DNA from: Plantago ovata
Lineage: Eukaryota; Streptophyta; Magnoliopsida; Lamiales; Plantaginaceae
Assembly (NCBI GenBank): GCA_028274465.1
Contig: CM051455.1
Location: forward strand, 93,938,365-94,002,364
DNA: 64,000 nt
Reading direction: 5' to 3'
Positions 35,301 to 45,186 of the stretch are shown here, in pieces. Each line of letters opens with the position of its first letter. Position 1 is the stretch's first letter. The notes beneath the pieces are model-generated. The model was not told where the DNA came from. It searched no databases and saw nothing but the letters and a program-made list of their open reading frames with translations. The position numbers and the translations under genes are program-made.

Positions 35301-35431
35301 ACTAAGCGAGCTTTTCCACAATACTGGTCATTTAATGAAAAATAACAAGTATCAGGAAAAACCCAAATTGTCCAACAATGGAATGGAAATAATATTTCTG
35401 CCAATGGATGGAACAAAATAAACGTCATCAA
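32291..35431 (-). CDS. C1 integrase-reverse transcriptase-RNase H polyprotein
   Basis: About 1,030 open codons. First the integrase zinc-binding region (HCWLGH...CESC), then the integrase core with RSDRGGEY and NGVSERGNR holding the second Asp and the Glu. The first catalytic Asp reads Asn here (IHTNVCGP; C2 has HTDVCGP), so integrase is probably dead. A linker with many Pro/Gln residues follows, then RT with [11 protein letters not shown] and the catalytic YVDDILIMG, then RNase H ([23 protein letters not shown]). The frame is offset from gag-protease by a 14-nt deletion near 35352, so the apparent start is not the original one. The last dozen residues read into the LTR because of the PPT deletion. 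Confidence 0.92.
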   Translation of the reverse strand: MMTFILFHPLAEILFPFHCWTIWVFPDTCYFSLNDQYCGKARLVNGLYILQSSLPLFQIHNKQLSSSKKNNPSYLWHCWLGHINETRIQRLRKLDYLEPFDFESYGTCESCVKGKMTNKPFVGQGVRATRCLELIHTNVCGPFKVHARGGYPYFVTFTDDFSRYGYIFLMKNKSETFGKFKEFRNEVENELNLRIVTLRSDRGGEYLSEEFIDYLKENGIQSQWTPPGTPQLNGVSERGNRTLLDMVRSMIGFSTLSKYLWGYALQTAIYILNRVPSKSVEKTPYELWKGKKPSPGYLRPWGCPAIVKLMLTDKLDANGVKVYFIGYPRQTRGYEFYHAEDHKVIVSRNVKFLEAEYLEEERLDDMIELEEIQDFDTREHEVFKSSDLDSSSVGAFEADKGDDMTLARHVIISGSPVIRSTVETTPVEPVVNQPVQQVAQEQPPAREQGRAQRPAASVPTDNVRVTRSQKRKTQEQVELRRSKRILRGPQKQSLMIEDISELDVGLSDREDPETYKEAIIDIDSDKWQEAMELEMDSMYQNQVWNLVDLPQGVRPIGCKWVFKRKTDADGKVQTHKARLVAKGYTQWYGIDYDETFSPVAKLKSIRILLAIAAYYDYEIWQMDVKTAFLNGNLEEEVYMVQPEGFISKTRPTAVCKLQRSIYGLNQASRSWNIRFDEVVKSFDFIRSKEDPCVYARHSDKGVVFMIIYVDDILIMGNNVSMLEETKFWLSSSFSMKDLGEANYILGIKIFRDRSKRMLGMTQSTYIDKILKRYKMDDSKRRFLPARHGIVLSVKDGPKTDEERNEMSRVPYASAVGSIMYAMNCTRPDVAYALSVTCRHQQNPGVPHWTAVKNILKYLRRTKEMFLVFGGEPELKMFGYVDAGFESDPDDFKSQTGYVFKLNRGAVCWKSSKQATVADSSTETEYIAASEASKEAVWISEFLKELRVVPAPSPITIYCDNTGAVAQAREPRSTNKNKHVLRKYHVIREIIDRGEVSIERVSTTDNVADPFTKVLSVEVHLKHYANLGIRHKGDWLEDIYVLLHRST

Positions 35432-36486
35432 GTTCCAAACATTGTCCTGATGGTAAATCTATCTTGCAACGTCCAACGCGTTTGGCTTCAACTGGATTGT
35501 TGTTCCCAACATGCAAGTCGATTTCACCTTGCTTGACTAGCCTGTGTTCAATGGCCCCTTGCACATTATTATAAATGTGCGAGCCACAGGCTGTATCTAA
35601 TACCCAACCATTGGAGTCAAAAGTAGTCATGTTCATTTCAATAACAAACATACCTGAGCTAGAAGCCGGTGGCTTCTTAGCTTGATCTGCCCTCAGCTTA
35701 GGGCAATCATTCTTCCAATGTCCTTTCTGCTTACAGAAAAGACATTCATCTGTGTGTACCGTTCCGCTCCTCTTGAACTTCCCTTTCTGGTTCAGACGCT
35801 CAGGCTTATCACTCGAAGTGTTAGCCTTGGCTCCCGAATTTCCCTTACCCTTAGCACCTTTGTTTCTCGGGTTTAGGTCAGACGGTTGCTCAACATACAT
35901 AATCGACCTTTTCTTCTTAGGAAGAGTTTGATCATATGTCTTCAGCAGATTATGGAGTTCGGGCAGTGTTACGTCCTTCGCATTCATGGTGGTTAACGAT
36001 GAACTGCGAATACGAACTCGACAATGATTGAAGGACAAAGATCACCATGATCTTATTATCATCTTGAGAACATGTTCAGACATGTTCCCTCCTTCATTGA
36101 GCTTGCATCTGTGTATCTCTTTGATCAAATCAAATTCAACACTTCTAGCTGTCGTCTCCAAGAGCGACTCAAGATGCTTTAGCATCTCATACGGCAACAT
36201 GCTATCATGTTGTCTCTGCAGCTCATTGCTCATTTCCGCCAGCATAGTACACTGCGCGGATCTAGCATCCTCATGATGCCTATAAGACCTTGCCTTGTTG
36301 GCTTGATTCCGAATCAGCAACTTGATCGGCAGTCTGATTCTCGGGACACACGGGATTAGCCTCGTCCAAGACGTACTCAATCCTTTCGTACCTCAGCACC
36401 AAACATATATTCCTGATCCAATCTAGGAAGTTTGGTTCGGTCAAAATTTGCTTCTCTAAGACAGCACGGAGCGAGATTCTCGCCAT
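35352..36486 (-). pseudogene. C1 gag-protease pseudogene
   Basis: The ATG at 36486 starts MARISLRAVLEKQ, a copia-type gag start. Two frameshifts (near 36310 and near 36040) break the gag (UBN2-type) domain. The last part is open from about 36000: a basic linker, zinc knuckle CLFCKQKGHWKNDC (C-X2-C-X4-H-X4-C), and the protease motif [10 protein letters not shown], where the usual Gly after Asp-Thr is Ala, as in C2. It ends at TGA 35354-35352, created by a 14-nt deletion relative to C2. Confidence 0.88.
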
Positions 36487-36972
36487 TTCGGTTTCCAGGA
36501 GAAATAATATAGAACGAAAATAATAAATCAACTATTGAAATATTATTTCTAAATACACAGTCAACATAACTAAACAACAAGGTCCTTTAGCTGTTTAGCT
36601 CCCACTATTTTCACATATGCTTGCCCCCACAACAAACATACGGGTAATGTCCAACAAGTTACCGTAGTGGCCAAGATCCAAATCCATATTATGCCATACT
36701 CCAACGGGGGCTGGTCGCATAGCATAATATGACAGGTAGGACTAGTAAGACTATCCAATTGCGTCACGCAACTCTTGGTTGTTAAATCTAATTTAACCCG
36801 ATGCCCTACATATTTAACCTATCGAGGTCGGTAGATACAATATGCAGTAAGTCATAACCATAGGCTTACTCTAATTTGACGATTACTGCGAGTCTTGTAA
36901 GACGAGGTCGCCAATACAAGAAAACGCAATGAAAGTTCAAAATTAAAGTACCCTATGGAAAGCATCTCGGAA

Positions 36973-37012
<40 letters not shown>

Positions 37013-37076
37013 TTCCGTACTTATATTGGTTGGGGCTTGTAGCTTGAGGGTTGTTATCAGTCATCTACAAACAAAT

Positions 37077-37250
37077 AAGGGCGCCGCCTACCCATCATGC
37101 ATGAACGGTCTACACGTAATGGATGCCGCCTATCCATTCTAGTTCTAAACGCGGTCAAACATATAATGGGTGCCGCCTACCCATACATAAATATGCGGTC
37201 CGACATATAAGAGGGCGCCGCCTACCCTCGCATGCATAGCGGTCGAACGG
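37077..37250 (-). repeat. Leader hairpin array of C1
   Basis: Four hairpins (minus sense), three perfect: 37229-37211 GAGGG/CCCTC, 37184-37166 ATGGG/CCCAT, 37138-37118 AATGGAT/ATCCATT, and a weaker one near 37095-37077. All have AGGCGGC in the loop and a GACCGC box in between. The homologous array in C2 is at 51016-51195. Confidence 0.8.
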
Positions 37251-37727
37251 AATGTAAAAACATGGTATTTACACATGCATTGTCAAACAATAGCATATTG
37301 AGCATATGAAACAAGTAGTAGCCTATGTGGATGACAAATGACTTCATAATTTCATTATGAAAATTATAATCCCATACTTATAATCTCTATGAAATAATTG
37401 AAAATTTGGACTAGATTGAACATTCAAAAATTCTATTGACCAAGTAGCAATTTTCGAAAACCCGAAGGACTTGATTGTAATTTTAAAAACCTTAGAGGTG
37501 TTAAATCTAAAATTCAAAAGTAGAAGGACTAATTTGCAATAAACAATAAATTGATAAATTACAAATAAGCCCTTTAACTTTATACTAATTAAATTTAACG
37601 CCTCTAGTTTAAAACAATTACAATTAAATCATATTTATATTCCAAATATAAAATTCAATCCTCAAAACTTTCAAAATTCGATTTTGGGTCCAACCCGAAA
37701 ATATATATAATTTTTTTTTTTTTTAAA

Positions 37728-37905
37728 CGTGGGACGGGACCTAGTCCCGCGGCCCCGGGAGCCCGGTGCCCGCGGCACGCTGGTATCGGACGCCGCGAGT
37801 GCAGGCGCCCGGCGCCTGCGTCCGCAGGCGCTGCCCGCGGCCCGGGCGCCTGCTGCCGCAGGCGCCCGGCTGCCGCCTGCATCGCGCAGGCAGCCCGGTC
37901 GAAAA
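37728..37905 (-). repeat. GC-rich palindromic block in the C1 leader
   Basis: About 175 bp of very high GC content with repeated GCAGGCGCC/GGCGCCTGC inverted motifs, flanked by T and TA runs. A shorter version stands in C2 (50456-50525). It probably folds strongly as RNA. Confidence 0.75.
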
Positions 37906-38070
37906 ATTATATATATATAATTTTTTTTATTTTTTTTTTTGAAAAAAATATAAATTCTAAATTTATATAAAAAACAAAACTTTTGAAAATCGAATTCATC
38001 ATAGAATCAATTGCATCCACATATCTACAAAATCATACAATATATATACGTATATACGTAATCAATTAAC

Positions 38071-38086
38071 CTCGGCTCTGATACCA
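38071..38086 (-). other. Primer-binding site, initiator tRNA-Met (C1)
   Basis: In minus sense TGGTATCAGAGCCGAG, one base after the LTR. This is the usual plant copia PBS. Confidence 0.92.
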
Positions 38087-38087
38087 C

Positions 38088-40175
38088 TGTAAGAAAATAT
38101 GGTCAGAGTTACCCCTAGGGTACGCAGCGGAATTTTAAAATTTTCTTAACATACTGGTTAATTGATTATGCATATGTCGTATATATATAAACACGTCAAT
38201 TAGAAGACTAACCTTACTTCCAAAGCAGCTGCCAAGTCTTCTTAATAATCCGGTGTATCTTCTCCTTCGTCCAAGTCGAAGATATCTACAATACTCTGTA
38301 TATCTGCAAGACAATAAGAGTTAGTTTCCAGCTCCTAGAACCTCAACCTTGGTATCCACGGATGAATAGCCTATCGGAAGAATTCTAGGATATTCTTTAT
38401 GTGACCAAGAAGACGGGGCGGCAATTCCCTCCAGTGGCGGTGTGCGCGCGCGTGAGGCTAAGGGAGGAGGGGAGTGTTTTTATTTTCTCTAAGAAAACTG
38501 GATAGAATAACTGTGTATCAAAAATCACACGTAAAATCGTATGTAAAACTCTCTCCAATAGTCTACTATATATAGTAGTCTATAGAAGCCTAAAGCATAA
38601 GCAATTAGACTTCGTAAAGGAATAAGAATCCAATTCTTATCGCACAAGGAAACCAATATCAAGTCTAGATTCATTCCCAATCAAATCAAAACTCAATCAG
38701 GAAAATCTAACTTATCCCTTGGACTTCTAATAGAGGAAGGAGTCGAACTCCTTCCCCTATTCAGCCACGCGCGCGCGCCTGTCCTACGGGACGTGGGTCC
38801 CACTTTTGGGACCCACATATATTTCTAAGGCAATCCAAACTCCAAGTAGATTTTTGCCCAAGTGCATATGTTAATTCTAAATTAACATATCCTTTACAAT
38901 CAAACCTCCATTATATTTCCAAAATATAATCTTTAATTGTATTTACATAAAATACAATTACTTAGCCAATTCAATTAATAATTCCAAATCATTAATTGAG
39001 CCACCAATTATTATAATTAATTCCAAATCAATTATAATCCATCAATCACAATTAATTTCAAATTAATTGCGATTCCATCTTCAAGGATATCCTGATAGGC
39101 TGAATCACCACATAGTGTGACCCATAGGGCCTCACCGTATTAAGCAAGTCCTAGACTAGGCAACATGGAATTCCTAGACGGTTCCATTTGCAATATTAAT
39201 ACGCGAGGACGTCTGAGAGGTTTCTCAAACATAACCCTTTCGTTGCGAAGCCTGTTGCGCTCAACGCGGTGATGGTAACGTCCCTTCATCTGACTTGCTC
39301 GGATGTATCTAGGATCGATGAAGTGTCTATCCCAATAATACATCCACGGGCGTCTCAGGGAGTTGTTTGGTTAAGATATACTTATGACCATCATAATATA
39401 TCATTTGCACTGGCCAGTGACTTTACCAACACAACTATGCAGACTACGAGCAGTGCTCTCCTGTGCTACACTTGAGAGATGAATCCTTCACAGAATCACT
39501 TATCACCCCCATTTGTATTTAGCCATATTCCTGGATCGTGTCTTAGGTCAACTGCTTATTCAGAGCTGACATCGACGGGTCCACCAAGGATATGGAGCAA
39601 CAAATGTGATGATAAAGTCATGTAAGTGCAAAGGACGAATGGCATCACTTCGACAACTCACCGGTTCCCATAGACACGTCGGTGTAGAGTATACATCGAT
39701 GGGAGTGTCCGGTGGGTACTTCCATTGTTCGATAAAACTTCTTCGAACAACTATGCGCAGTTATGGGAACGTTCCTTGATTGTCCAACAATCCGTTCCGT
39801 GGCCGTGGGATCGGCTCACACTTGCTCCAACAAGTATAACCTCCACGCATACTAGTCTTGTCAGGTTCATGCAGACCCCCACATCCGAGATGTACCACGA
39901 CTAGGGAGAGTTTGGGATAGATGATAATTCACACAGCTCCCACTAACTGTGTGATCGGTCATCTATCCGAGGGGACATGTTCAGTATCAATACAGACAGC
40001 AATATAGATATGACATGCTGCAGCCTGGTGTAATATAAATATGAAAGCAATACTCAACAGTAAAATGAAACAAACATATATTATATTACGTTGACCTGTG
40101 TAATAGTACATATATATCCTCTACAAGGGCACCATGCCCTTAGTAAGGACTGTCTCTATGACATATACACTATCA
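38088..40175 (-). repeat. 5' LTR of C1 (2088 bp, complete)
   Basis: TG...CA, with a TATA box in a perfect palindrome (CTACTATATATAGTAG) at about 38563-38578 and a splice-site-bracketed acidic exon-like segment near its 3' end. Confidence 0.92.
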
Positions 40176-40180
40176 CTTTC

Positions 40181-40986
40181 TCTGTAGTTTTAGGTAGGAA
40201 CTTCCCAGAGCCTGTTCTGGGGGTTCATAGCTTAGGAGATACTTTTTCATAGCAGTTTGGAGCTTGTAAGATCGCGATTCTTCGGAGACTGACAACCTTC
40301 GGTAACATTGTATCTTACAGTTTTTCTACTTATTTTTATATATCTTTCAGCATGTTTTCTTCTATGATTTCTGTTGATTGCATGACAACTATGAGTAGCT
40401 AAACTTCTCGTTGGTGGTAGTATGTGAATTCTTAGCGAAGGGTTGATAATTATGCTAATGGCTATATCGCGCATTATACTCCGTGTTATTGCTTTATTTC
40501 TTTGATCTTTCAGAATCTCTATCTTCGTATTGTTGATTAATTATTGCACACAATTGGACAATAGTCTTTGACCTATCAGAATCTATATCTTCGTAGTGTT
40601 GAATAATTACGGAACACAATTGGACAATAGTGTTTGACCTATCATAATCTATATCTTCGTAGTGTTTGATAATTACAACAGGACAATTCATTGATCAAAG
40701 ATCTCCATGCAAAACCGAGGAATTTACGCATGATTATTATCCCGTTATGCTTTGAAGGACCATACTATCACCAATCTCCATTATCTGTTAGAAAAACCTT
40801 TGCCATACCGTCTGTTGTTCTTATATTCTTTAGTTAAATTAGATAAAGCTAGTTATAGTCCTTAGAGAACGACACTCGAGGTCATTCTACTGCTACACTA
40901 CGGTTTTCGTTGTACTTGTGAATTGCCTTTGGCTAAATAACAAATTTATTTGACTGATCCGGACCCGACAAATCCGCGTTCGTCAA
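40181..40986 (+). repeat. 5' LTR of E6, right part
   Basis: It resumes the LTR after C1 and ends GTTCGTCA before the PBS. It includes the threefold tandem repeat at 40500-40690. Confidence 0.92.
40500..40690 (+). repeat. Threefold tandem repeat in the E6 5' LTR
   Basis: Three imperfect units of about 65 bp, each containing ATATCTTCGTAGTGTTGA and ACACAATTGGACAAT. The same array is at 47597-47790 and 61433-61630, but only one unit occurs in E2 (about 3615-3690). Confidence 0.85.
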
Positions 40987-40989
40987 ATT

Positions 40990-41007
40990 GGCGCCGTTCC
41001 CGGGGAC
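40990..41007 (+). other. Primer-binding site, tRNA-Asp type (E6)
   Basis: TGGCGCCGTTCCCGGGGA, one mismatch to the tRNA-Asp 3' end, 3 nt after the LTR. Confidence 0.88.
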
Positions 41008-41129
41008 TATACTCCTTTTTCTATTTGATTTGTTTATATTTTCAGCATTCAATTCCTAATTCTAGTAGTTTTAGTTTTCCTTTTTAATCTCTCGCTGATA
41101 CTGCTTTCCTAGTCTGTTACAGATAGTGT

Positions 41130-43220
41130 ATGCCACATACACGATCAAGAGGAACACCGCTTGCTGATTCAATTGCTGAGATCGACAGAGTCTACCACCA
41201 AAGAAGGCGACTACTTCAAAGGCGTGCACTAGAGGAAATAGAGGATACCGATTTCTCTGAATCTCTACACAGTCTTTTCAAGGAAATCGACGGAATGGCA
41301 GAAGATAGACCACTGAAAGCATGGGTTCAACCCTCCAAGGATCGTATGAGGGGGTCGGCGATTGTTCTTTCGTCTGCAACTCGAGATCTGGAAATCAAGA
41401 ACCACGCATTCCAACAACTTCCGAGGTTTTATGGCTTAGCAAGGGAAGATCATGTGATGGGGTACTTGTACGATATCGATGATTTCGTCAACCAACTCCC
41501 ACGACCCGGAGCTGAAATAACAACGGATGAGTTGAGGATGAAGGTTTTTGCTATGGGGCTTGGCGACAGAGCCAAGTCATGGTTGAGTTCTCTACCAGCA
41601 GGCTCGCTGGACACTTGGGAGAAGGTTTTTTCATCTTTTATGGAAAAATACTTCCCTCACACCTTGACTACCGCGCTAAAGGCGCAAATCACTGGATTCA
41701 AGCAGGACTATGATGAGACCATCTACACCGCGTTTGAGAGATTCCAAGATCTCACGAACAAGTGCCCTCACCATGGTTTTGAGCTTTCCGACCTAGTCCA
41801 ACACTTCTACAATGGACTAACCTTCGAGAACCAACAAGTTGTGGATTTCCAATGCCGAGGCAATATTTGGGAGGAAACCGCAGAAGCCGTCTGGGCAGTT
41901 TTCGAAAGGCTTGCTAAGGGTTCGCACTTCAAGGACCCAAGAGTGATGGTTAGGAGACGTGGACCTAAAGCTCCACCGACTCAAGAAGCCCCTATGTATA
42001 GGGGGAATGGGGATCAATTCGAGTGCTTTACCAACGAATTGAAGCAAGTCCTCAAGAGCGCCACTAGAACAACTGTTTCGAATGAAGTTTGCCGAATATG
42101 CAAGAATTATGGGAATGGGGCTCATATGTGTAGATCGGAGCTTGCGTATGATGATGGCAACTGGGCTCAAGGAGGCGAAGAGGAAGCCTTTGCTACGGAG
42201 TTTGGTACTCAAGAAGCTAGCTACGGACAAGACGGTAGGAATCCTCGAGGTGGATTTTGGAGAAGAGGGTTCCGAAACAATCAAGGATATGCACCGGCTA
42301 ACCAAACTTATGGCCCTAACCAAGACCATAGTAGGCTTAACTATGGTAATGATCACTGCGAAAACCCCGCTCCGAAAGAGCCACCGAAGTCGAAGTCGGC
42401 TCAACTGATGGAGAACTTGCAAAAGATGGTTGATCACACCCAAAGTTTTCTCAAACGTTATGAAGAAGATTCTGAGAAGACTAGAGCGAGACTTGATAGG
42501 TTGGAAGAGAGCACTAGGCTTGCCCATCAAAAGATGCAAGAGTTGATCGACCGAGGAGCAAGTAGGGAACAAGGCAAACTACCTAGCAACACTGAGAAGT
42601 CGAATTCCATTACATTGGCTGGTGATCTACCTGTCGAAATCACCATCAAGAATGTTGCTAAGTGCGAGTGTTGCAAGAAAGAAGAACCTCCACAGGCTAA
42701 GGAAGAAGAGAAGGACCTTGGTTCTGACGAGAGTGAAGAGGATCAAGAGCATCCCGAGCCACTCCCTAAAAGTTTCGATGTTAAGGTCGGGATTGGTGAG
42801 CTTGAAGATGTCCGTGCCACACTAGACACAGGATCCTACTCTAACGTACTCCCTTTGAATGTGTTTGAGAAGAGTAGCCTTGGGAAACTATCTGAGCATA
42901 GGGCTATTGTGCAACTGGCGGATGGATCCTTTGTGAGACCCGAAGGCGTTGTGAAAAATGTGTTGGTCAAGATTGGTGAAGCTTCTGTATACACCAATTT
43001 TGTAGTTATGCCGGCGTCTACACCTGGGACGGGGGATGTCATTCTCTTGGGGACAACGTTCTTGACTAAACTACGCTCCGTGATGGACATTTACCAAAGA
43101 ACTTGCACTATTGAAGTGGATGGCAAGCGACATGTGTTGCAAGCCATATCTGATCCACATGATACTTCTCACACTACTCAATATTGTGGTCTTGCAGCCT
43201 ATGTTCTTTCTTATTCATAG
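41130..43220 (+). CDS. gag-protease polyprotein of E6 (family A), uninterrupted
   Basis: 696 codons from the first ATG after the PBS leader (MPHTRSRG). Residues about 80-240 form the Athila-type retrotransposon gag domain (LRMKVFAMGLGDRAKSWL, QHFYNGL). The zinc knuckle at about 321-334 reads CRICKNYGNGAHMC, so the metal-binding His is Asn, while E2 and E3 keep His. A Gly/Arg/Asn-rich stretch, a coiled-coil-like helix (SFLKRYEEDSEKTRARLDRLEE) and an acidic linker follow. The retropepsin-like domain has an intact DTG at 566-568 and the LLG-T flap/end motif. Translation stops before any RT. It would supply capsid protein and protease. RT and integrase must come from elsewhere. Confidence 0.9.
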   Translation: MPHTRSRGTPLADSIAEIDRVYHQRRRLLQRRALEEIEDTDFSESLHSLFKEIDGMAEDRPLKAWVQPSKDRMRGSAIVLSSATRDLEIKNHAFQQLPRFYGLAREDHVMGYLYDIDDFVNQLPRPGAEITTDELRMKVFAMGLGDRAKSWLSSLPAGSLDTWEKVFSSFMEKYFPHTLTTALKAQITGFKQDYDETIYTAFERFQDLTNKCPHHGFELSDLVQHFYNGLTFENQQVVDFQCRGNIWEETAEAVWAVFERLAKGSHFKDPRVMVRRRGPKAPPTQEAPMYRGNGDQFECFTNELKQVLKSATRTTVSNEVCRICKNYGNGAHMCRSELAYDDGNWAQGGEEEAFATEFGTQEASYGQDGRNPRGGFWRRGFRNNQGYAPANQTYGPNQDHSRLNYGNDHCENPAPKEPPKSKSAQLMENLQKMVDHTQSFLKRYEEDSEKTRARLDRLEESTRLAHQKMQELIDRGASREQGKLPSNTEKSNSITLAGDLPVEITIKNVAKCECCKKEEPPQAKEEEKDLGSDESEEDQEHPEPLPKSFDVKVGIGELEDVRATLDTGSYSNVLPLNVFEKSSLGKLSEHRAIVQLADGSFVRPEGVVKNVLVKIGEASVYTNFVVMPASTPGTGDVILLGTTFLTKLRSVMDIYQRTCTIEVDGKRHVLQAISDPHDTSHTTQYCGLAAYVLSYS

Positions 43221-43324
43221 GTTCGGCATGAGGAGGAGATCAATGAAGGGGAAGTCTAGTACCCGCAAAAAGAAGAGCTAGGCGCAGACAGGAGTCGACT
43301 CAAAGACTTTAAACAATGGCGCTA

Positions 43325-43342
43325 TCCGGGAGGCAACCCGGA
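43325..43342 (+). other. Conserved stem-loop after gag-protease (E6)
   Basis: TCCGGG-AGGCAA-CCCGGA, the same distance from the stop codon as in E2. Confidence 0.78.
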
Positions 43343-43552
43343 GTTTTTATCGCTTTCTTTACTGCTTTTTTGCATGCATTCATTCTTGAACAATTTGCTT
43401 CTCATATGTGAATATGTTCATCTCTGTGTCGTATATGCTTATGTTTGAGTGAGATTTTTCGAGTGGTTTTGTGAGAAAAATGGTTTTCGGGGACTTAAAA
43501 ACCGTATTTTTTCAAAAAGTTTGTCTCCCCGCCTCAGGAGGTGTGCGCGCTT

Positions 43553-43620
43553 CGGACGCGCGAGGCGATTCGCCCCACATACGGGGCGATTCGCCCCGCA
43601 GGGGGCGACTCGCCCCACGA
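43553..43620 (+). repeat. Internal GC-palindrome cluster (E6)
   Basis: Three near-perfect GGGGCGANTCGCCCC units in a row, followed by a CT-rich leader without TATA box. Confidence 0.82.
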
Positions 43621-43846
43621 CCTCTGAAGATTAAAAACGCGGATCTCCTCTTTTTTAGCTCATTTTCTTCATTCTCTTCACCTCTTTCTCTCCAAAAACC
43701 GAATTTGGAGAAAATACCTTCAAATCTTCATAACTTCATTTCTTCATCAAATTTAGTGTTCTATAGCTTCAATCGAAGCCTATTACATGATCTATCTTTT
43801 CATCCGAACAGATTTCACCCTAGTGCATTAGTTTTTCAGATCTGAG

Positions 43847-44388
43847 GTATCTTCTTATGAACCCTAATTTTTCAAATTTGGGGGTTTTCTAATTTGAGCT
43901 TCAATTATGCTTATATGATGCATGGGTAGGTTGTTTGTGTGATTAGAAGCATTATTTACTATCAATTGCATGCTCAATTATGCTTGGATTGTTGATTTGA
44001 GAATTTTGCTACTAGATGATTTATCTTGTTATGCAATATAGCTTTTTCCTTGATTCCTTGCATATGATTATGTTTATTGATGTAATGATATGGATTTGAT
44101 GGTAGAATGCATAATTGTTGAGTATGAGGATTTATGATGATAGAATTGTTCGCTTCTACAGTATGAATTGAGCCTTGTTATCTAGGTTATTGGTTGTCTA
44201 GCAAGAGCATAATGTGATGTATTGCATGTAGTAGTTACATTGGTATGTTGCATGTTGAAGAAGCTAGGCTAGACATAAAGGATTTGGGGAGCTCGATTGT
44301 TGATTTTATCACTTGTGTGTTTCGTTCTTACACTAGCATATGCATGAGTCAGTTTTGTGTCATACGAGGTACTAACTGTTGTTTGCAG
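43847..44388 (+). other. Predicted intron before ORF2 (E6)
   Basis: Donor GAG|GTATCT, acceptor GTTTGCAG|G, 542 bp. Confidence 0.6.
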
Positions 44389-44393
44389 GAACC

Positions 44394-45186
44394 ATGCCAA
44401 GGGAGAGGAGCATTCCCGTATGATTACTATGAAGTATTGGAGGGTGATTGATTACAACCATGTCAAGGAGAGTGATCTCGTTAGAGGTGCGTTCGAGCCA
44501 CGGGCTCTTGCAACAACGACGCGGATTATCAAAGAGGAGCAGCTAGAGTACACCCGGAGTAAGGACTCCTATGCCTATTCATGCACCACCGAAGGGACAG
44601 AAACAATTATTACGTCAGCAATCCATCACAAGGACTGCAAAGTTCGAGTGAACTGGAAGGCACCGGGACGATCTCGCTGCGACGGATTCAATCTTGAGTT
44701 CGCAGTTGCTAGAAGGTTCCGAAGCGCTAGCTTGGTTCCAAAACATAATGACATGGGTGTCCGGCCCCTCTTAGGGGTACCCCTTGACTGCCTCTAAAGG
44801 GAGCATCATATAGACATCGGTCGGATCAACCGTAGAGAATGTGGTCGACATTGGAAGAAAATGGTAGAAGACTTCTGAGTACCCGAGCAGCTTACTGTAA
44901 CCTCCTCGAGCTGTAAAACATTGGAGAGGGAGGCTCTGATACCACTGCTCTTTCCCCTTCAATAATTCACAACCTATTGGAGGGCTACAGGATGGAGGAT
45001 TCCATAACAGCGGCGGTTAGTCTTGAGGATTCTATTCGATACTGCAACTCTATTGGTGAGGATGTGCGTGACAGTAGTGACAATGAAGGCCATACGGACA
45101 ATAATGATACAGATTGAGGAGTTGTTCCTATCCGGCCTATAACTGGAACTACCGCACCTACCAGAAGACCTGATGACACCCTATAA
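44394..45186 (+). pseudogene. Decayed ORF2 of E6
   Basis: The ATG at 44394 stops after 9 codons. Another frame is open from about 44357 to 44797 and shares ...YNHVKESDLVRGAFEPRALATT with E1. Downstream, short blocks align in order with the C-terminal half of ORF2 in E2, but with many stops. As the flanks (intron, 3' non-coding region) are close to E2, ORF2 has changed faster than the rest. That E1 and E6 share the decayed form suggests it was already broken when it last moved. Confidence 0.55.

Larger units (their letters stand above)
30374..40175 (-). mobile_element. C1: Ty1/copia element inside the E6 5' LTR
   Basis: TSD CTTTC (30369-30373 and 40176-40180), termini TGTAAC and CTATCA. Minus-strand order: 5' LTR 38088-40175, iMet PBS, GC block, hairpin array, broken gag-protease, long open integrase-RT-RNase H, damaged 3' LTR. 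Length 9802 bp. It is the innermost and therefore youngest member of the nest. The deleted 3' PPT and LTR start would block a new round of replication. Confidence 0.94.

Noticed and set aside
37655..37920. Ala/Pro/Gly/Arg-rich reading frames on both strands
   Set aside because: By-product of the GC-rich palindromic block, not conserved in C2.
39140..39343. 67-codon frame MYYWDRHFIDPR... in copia LTRs (also 48862-49065)
   Set aside because: The homologous frame has stops in the LTR at about 31600 and at about 56850, and it lies upstream of the TATA box, so it would not be in the element's main transcript.
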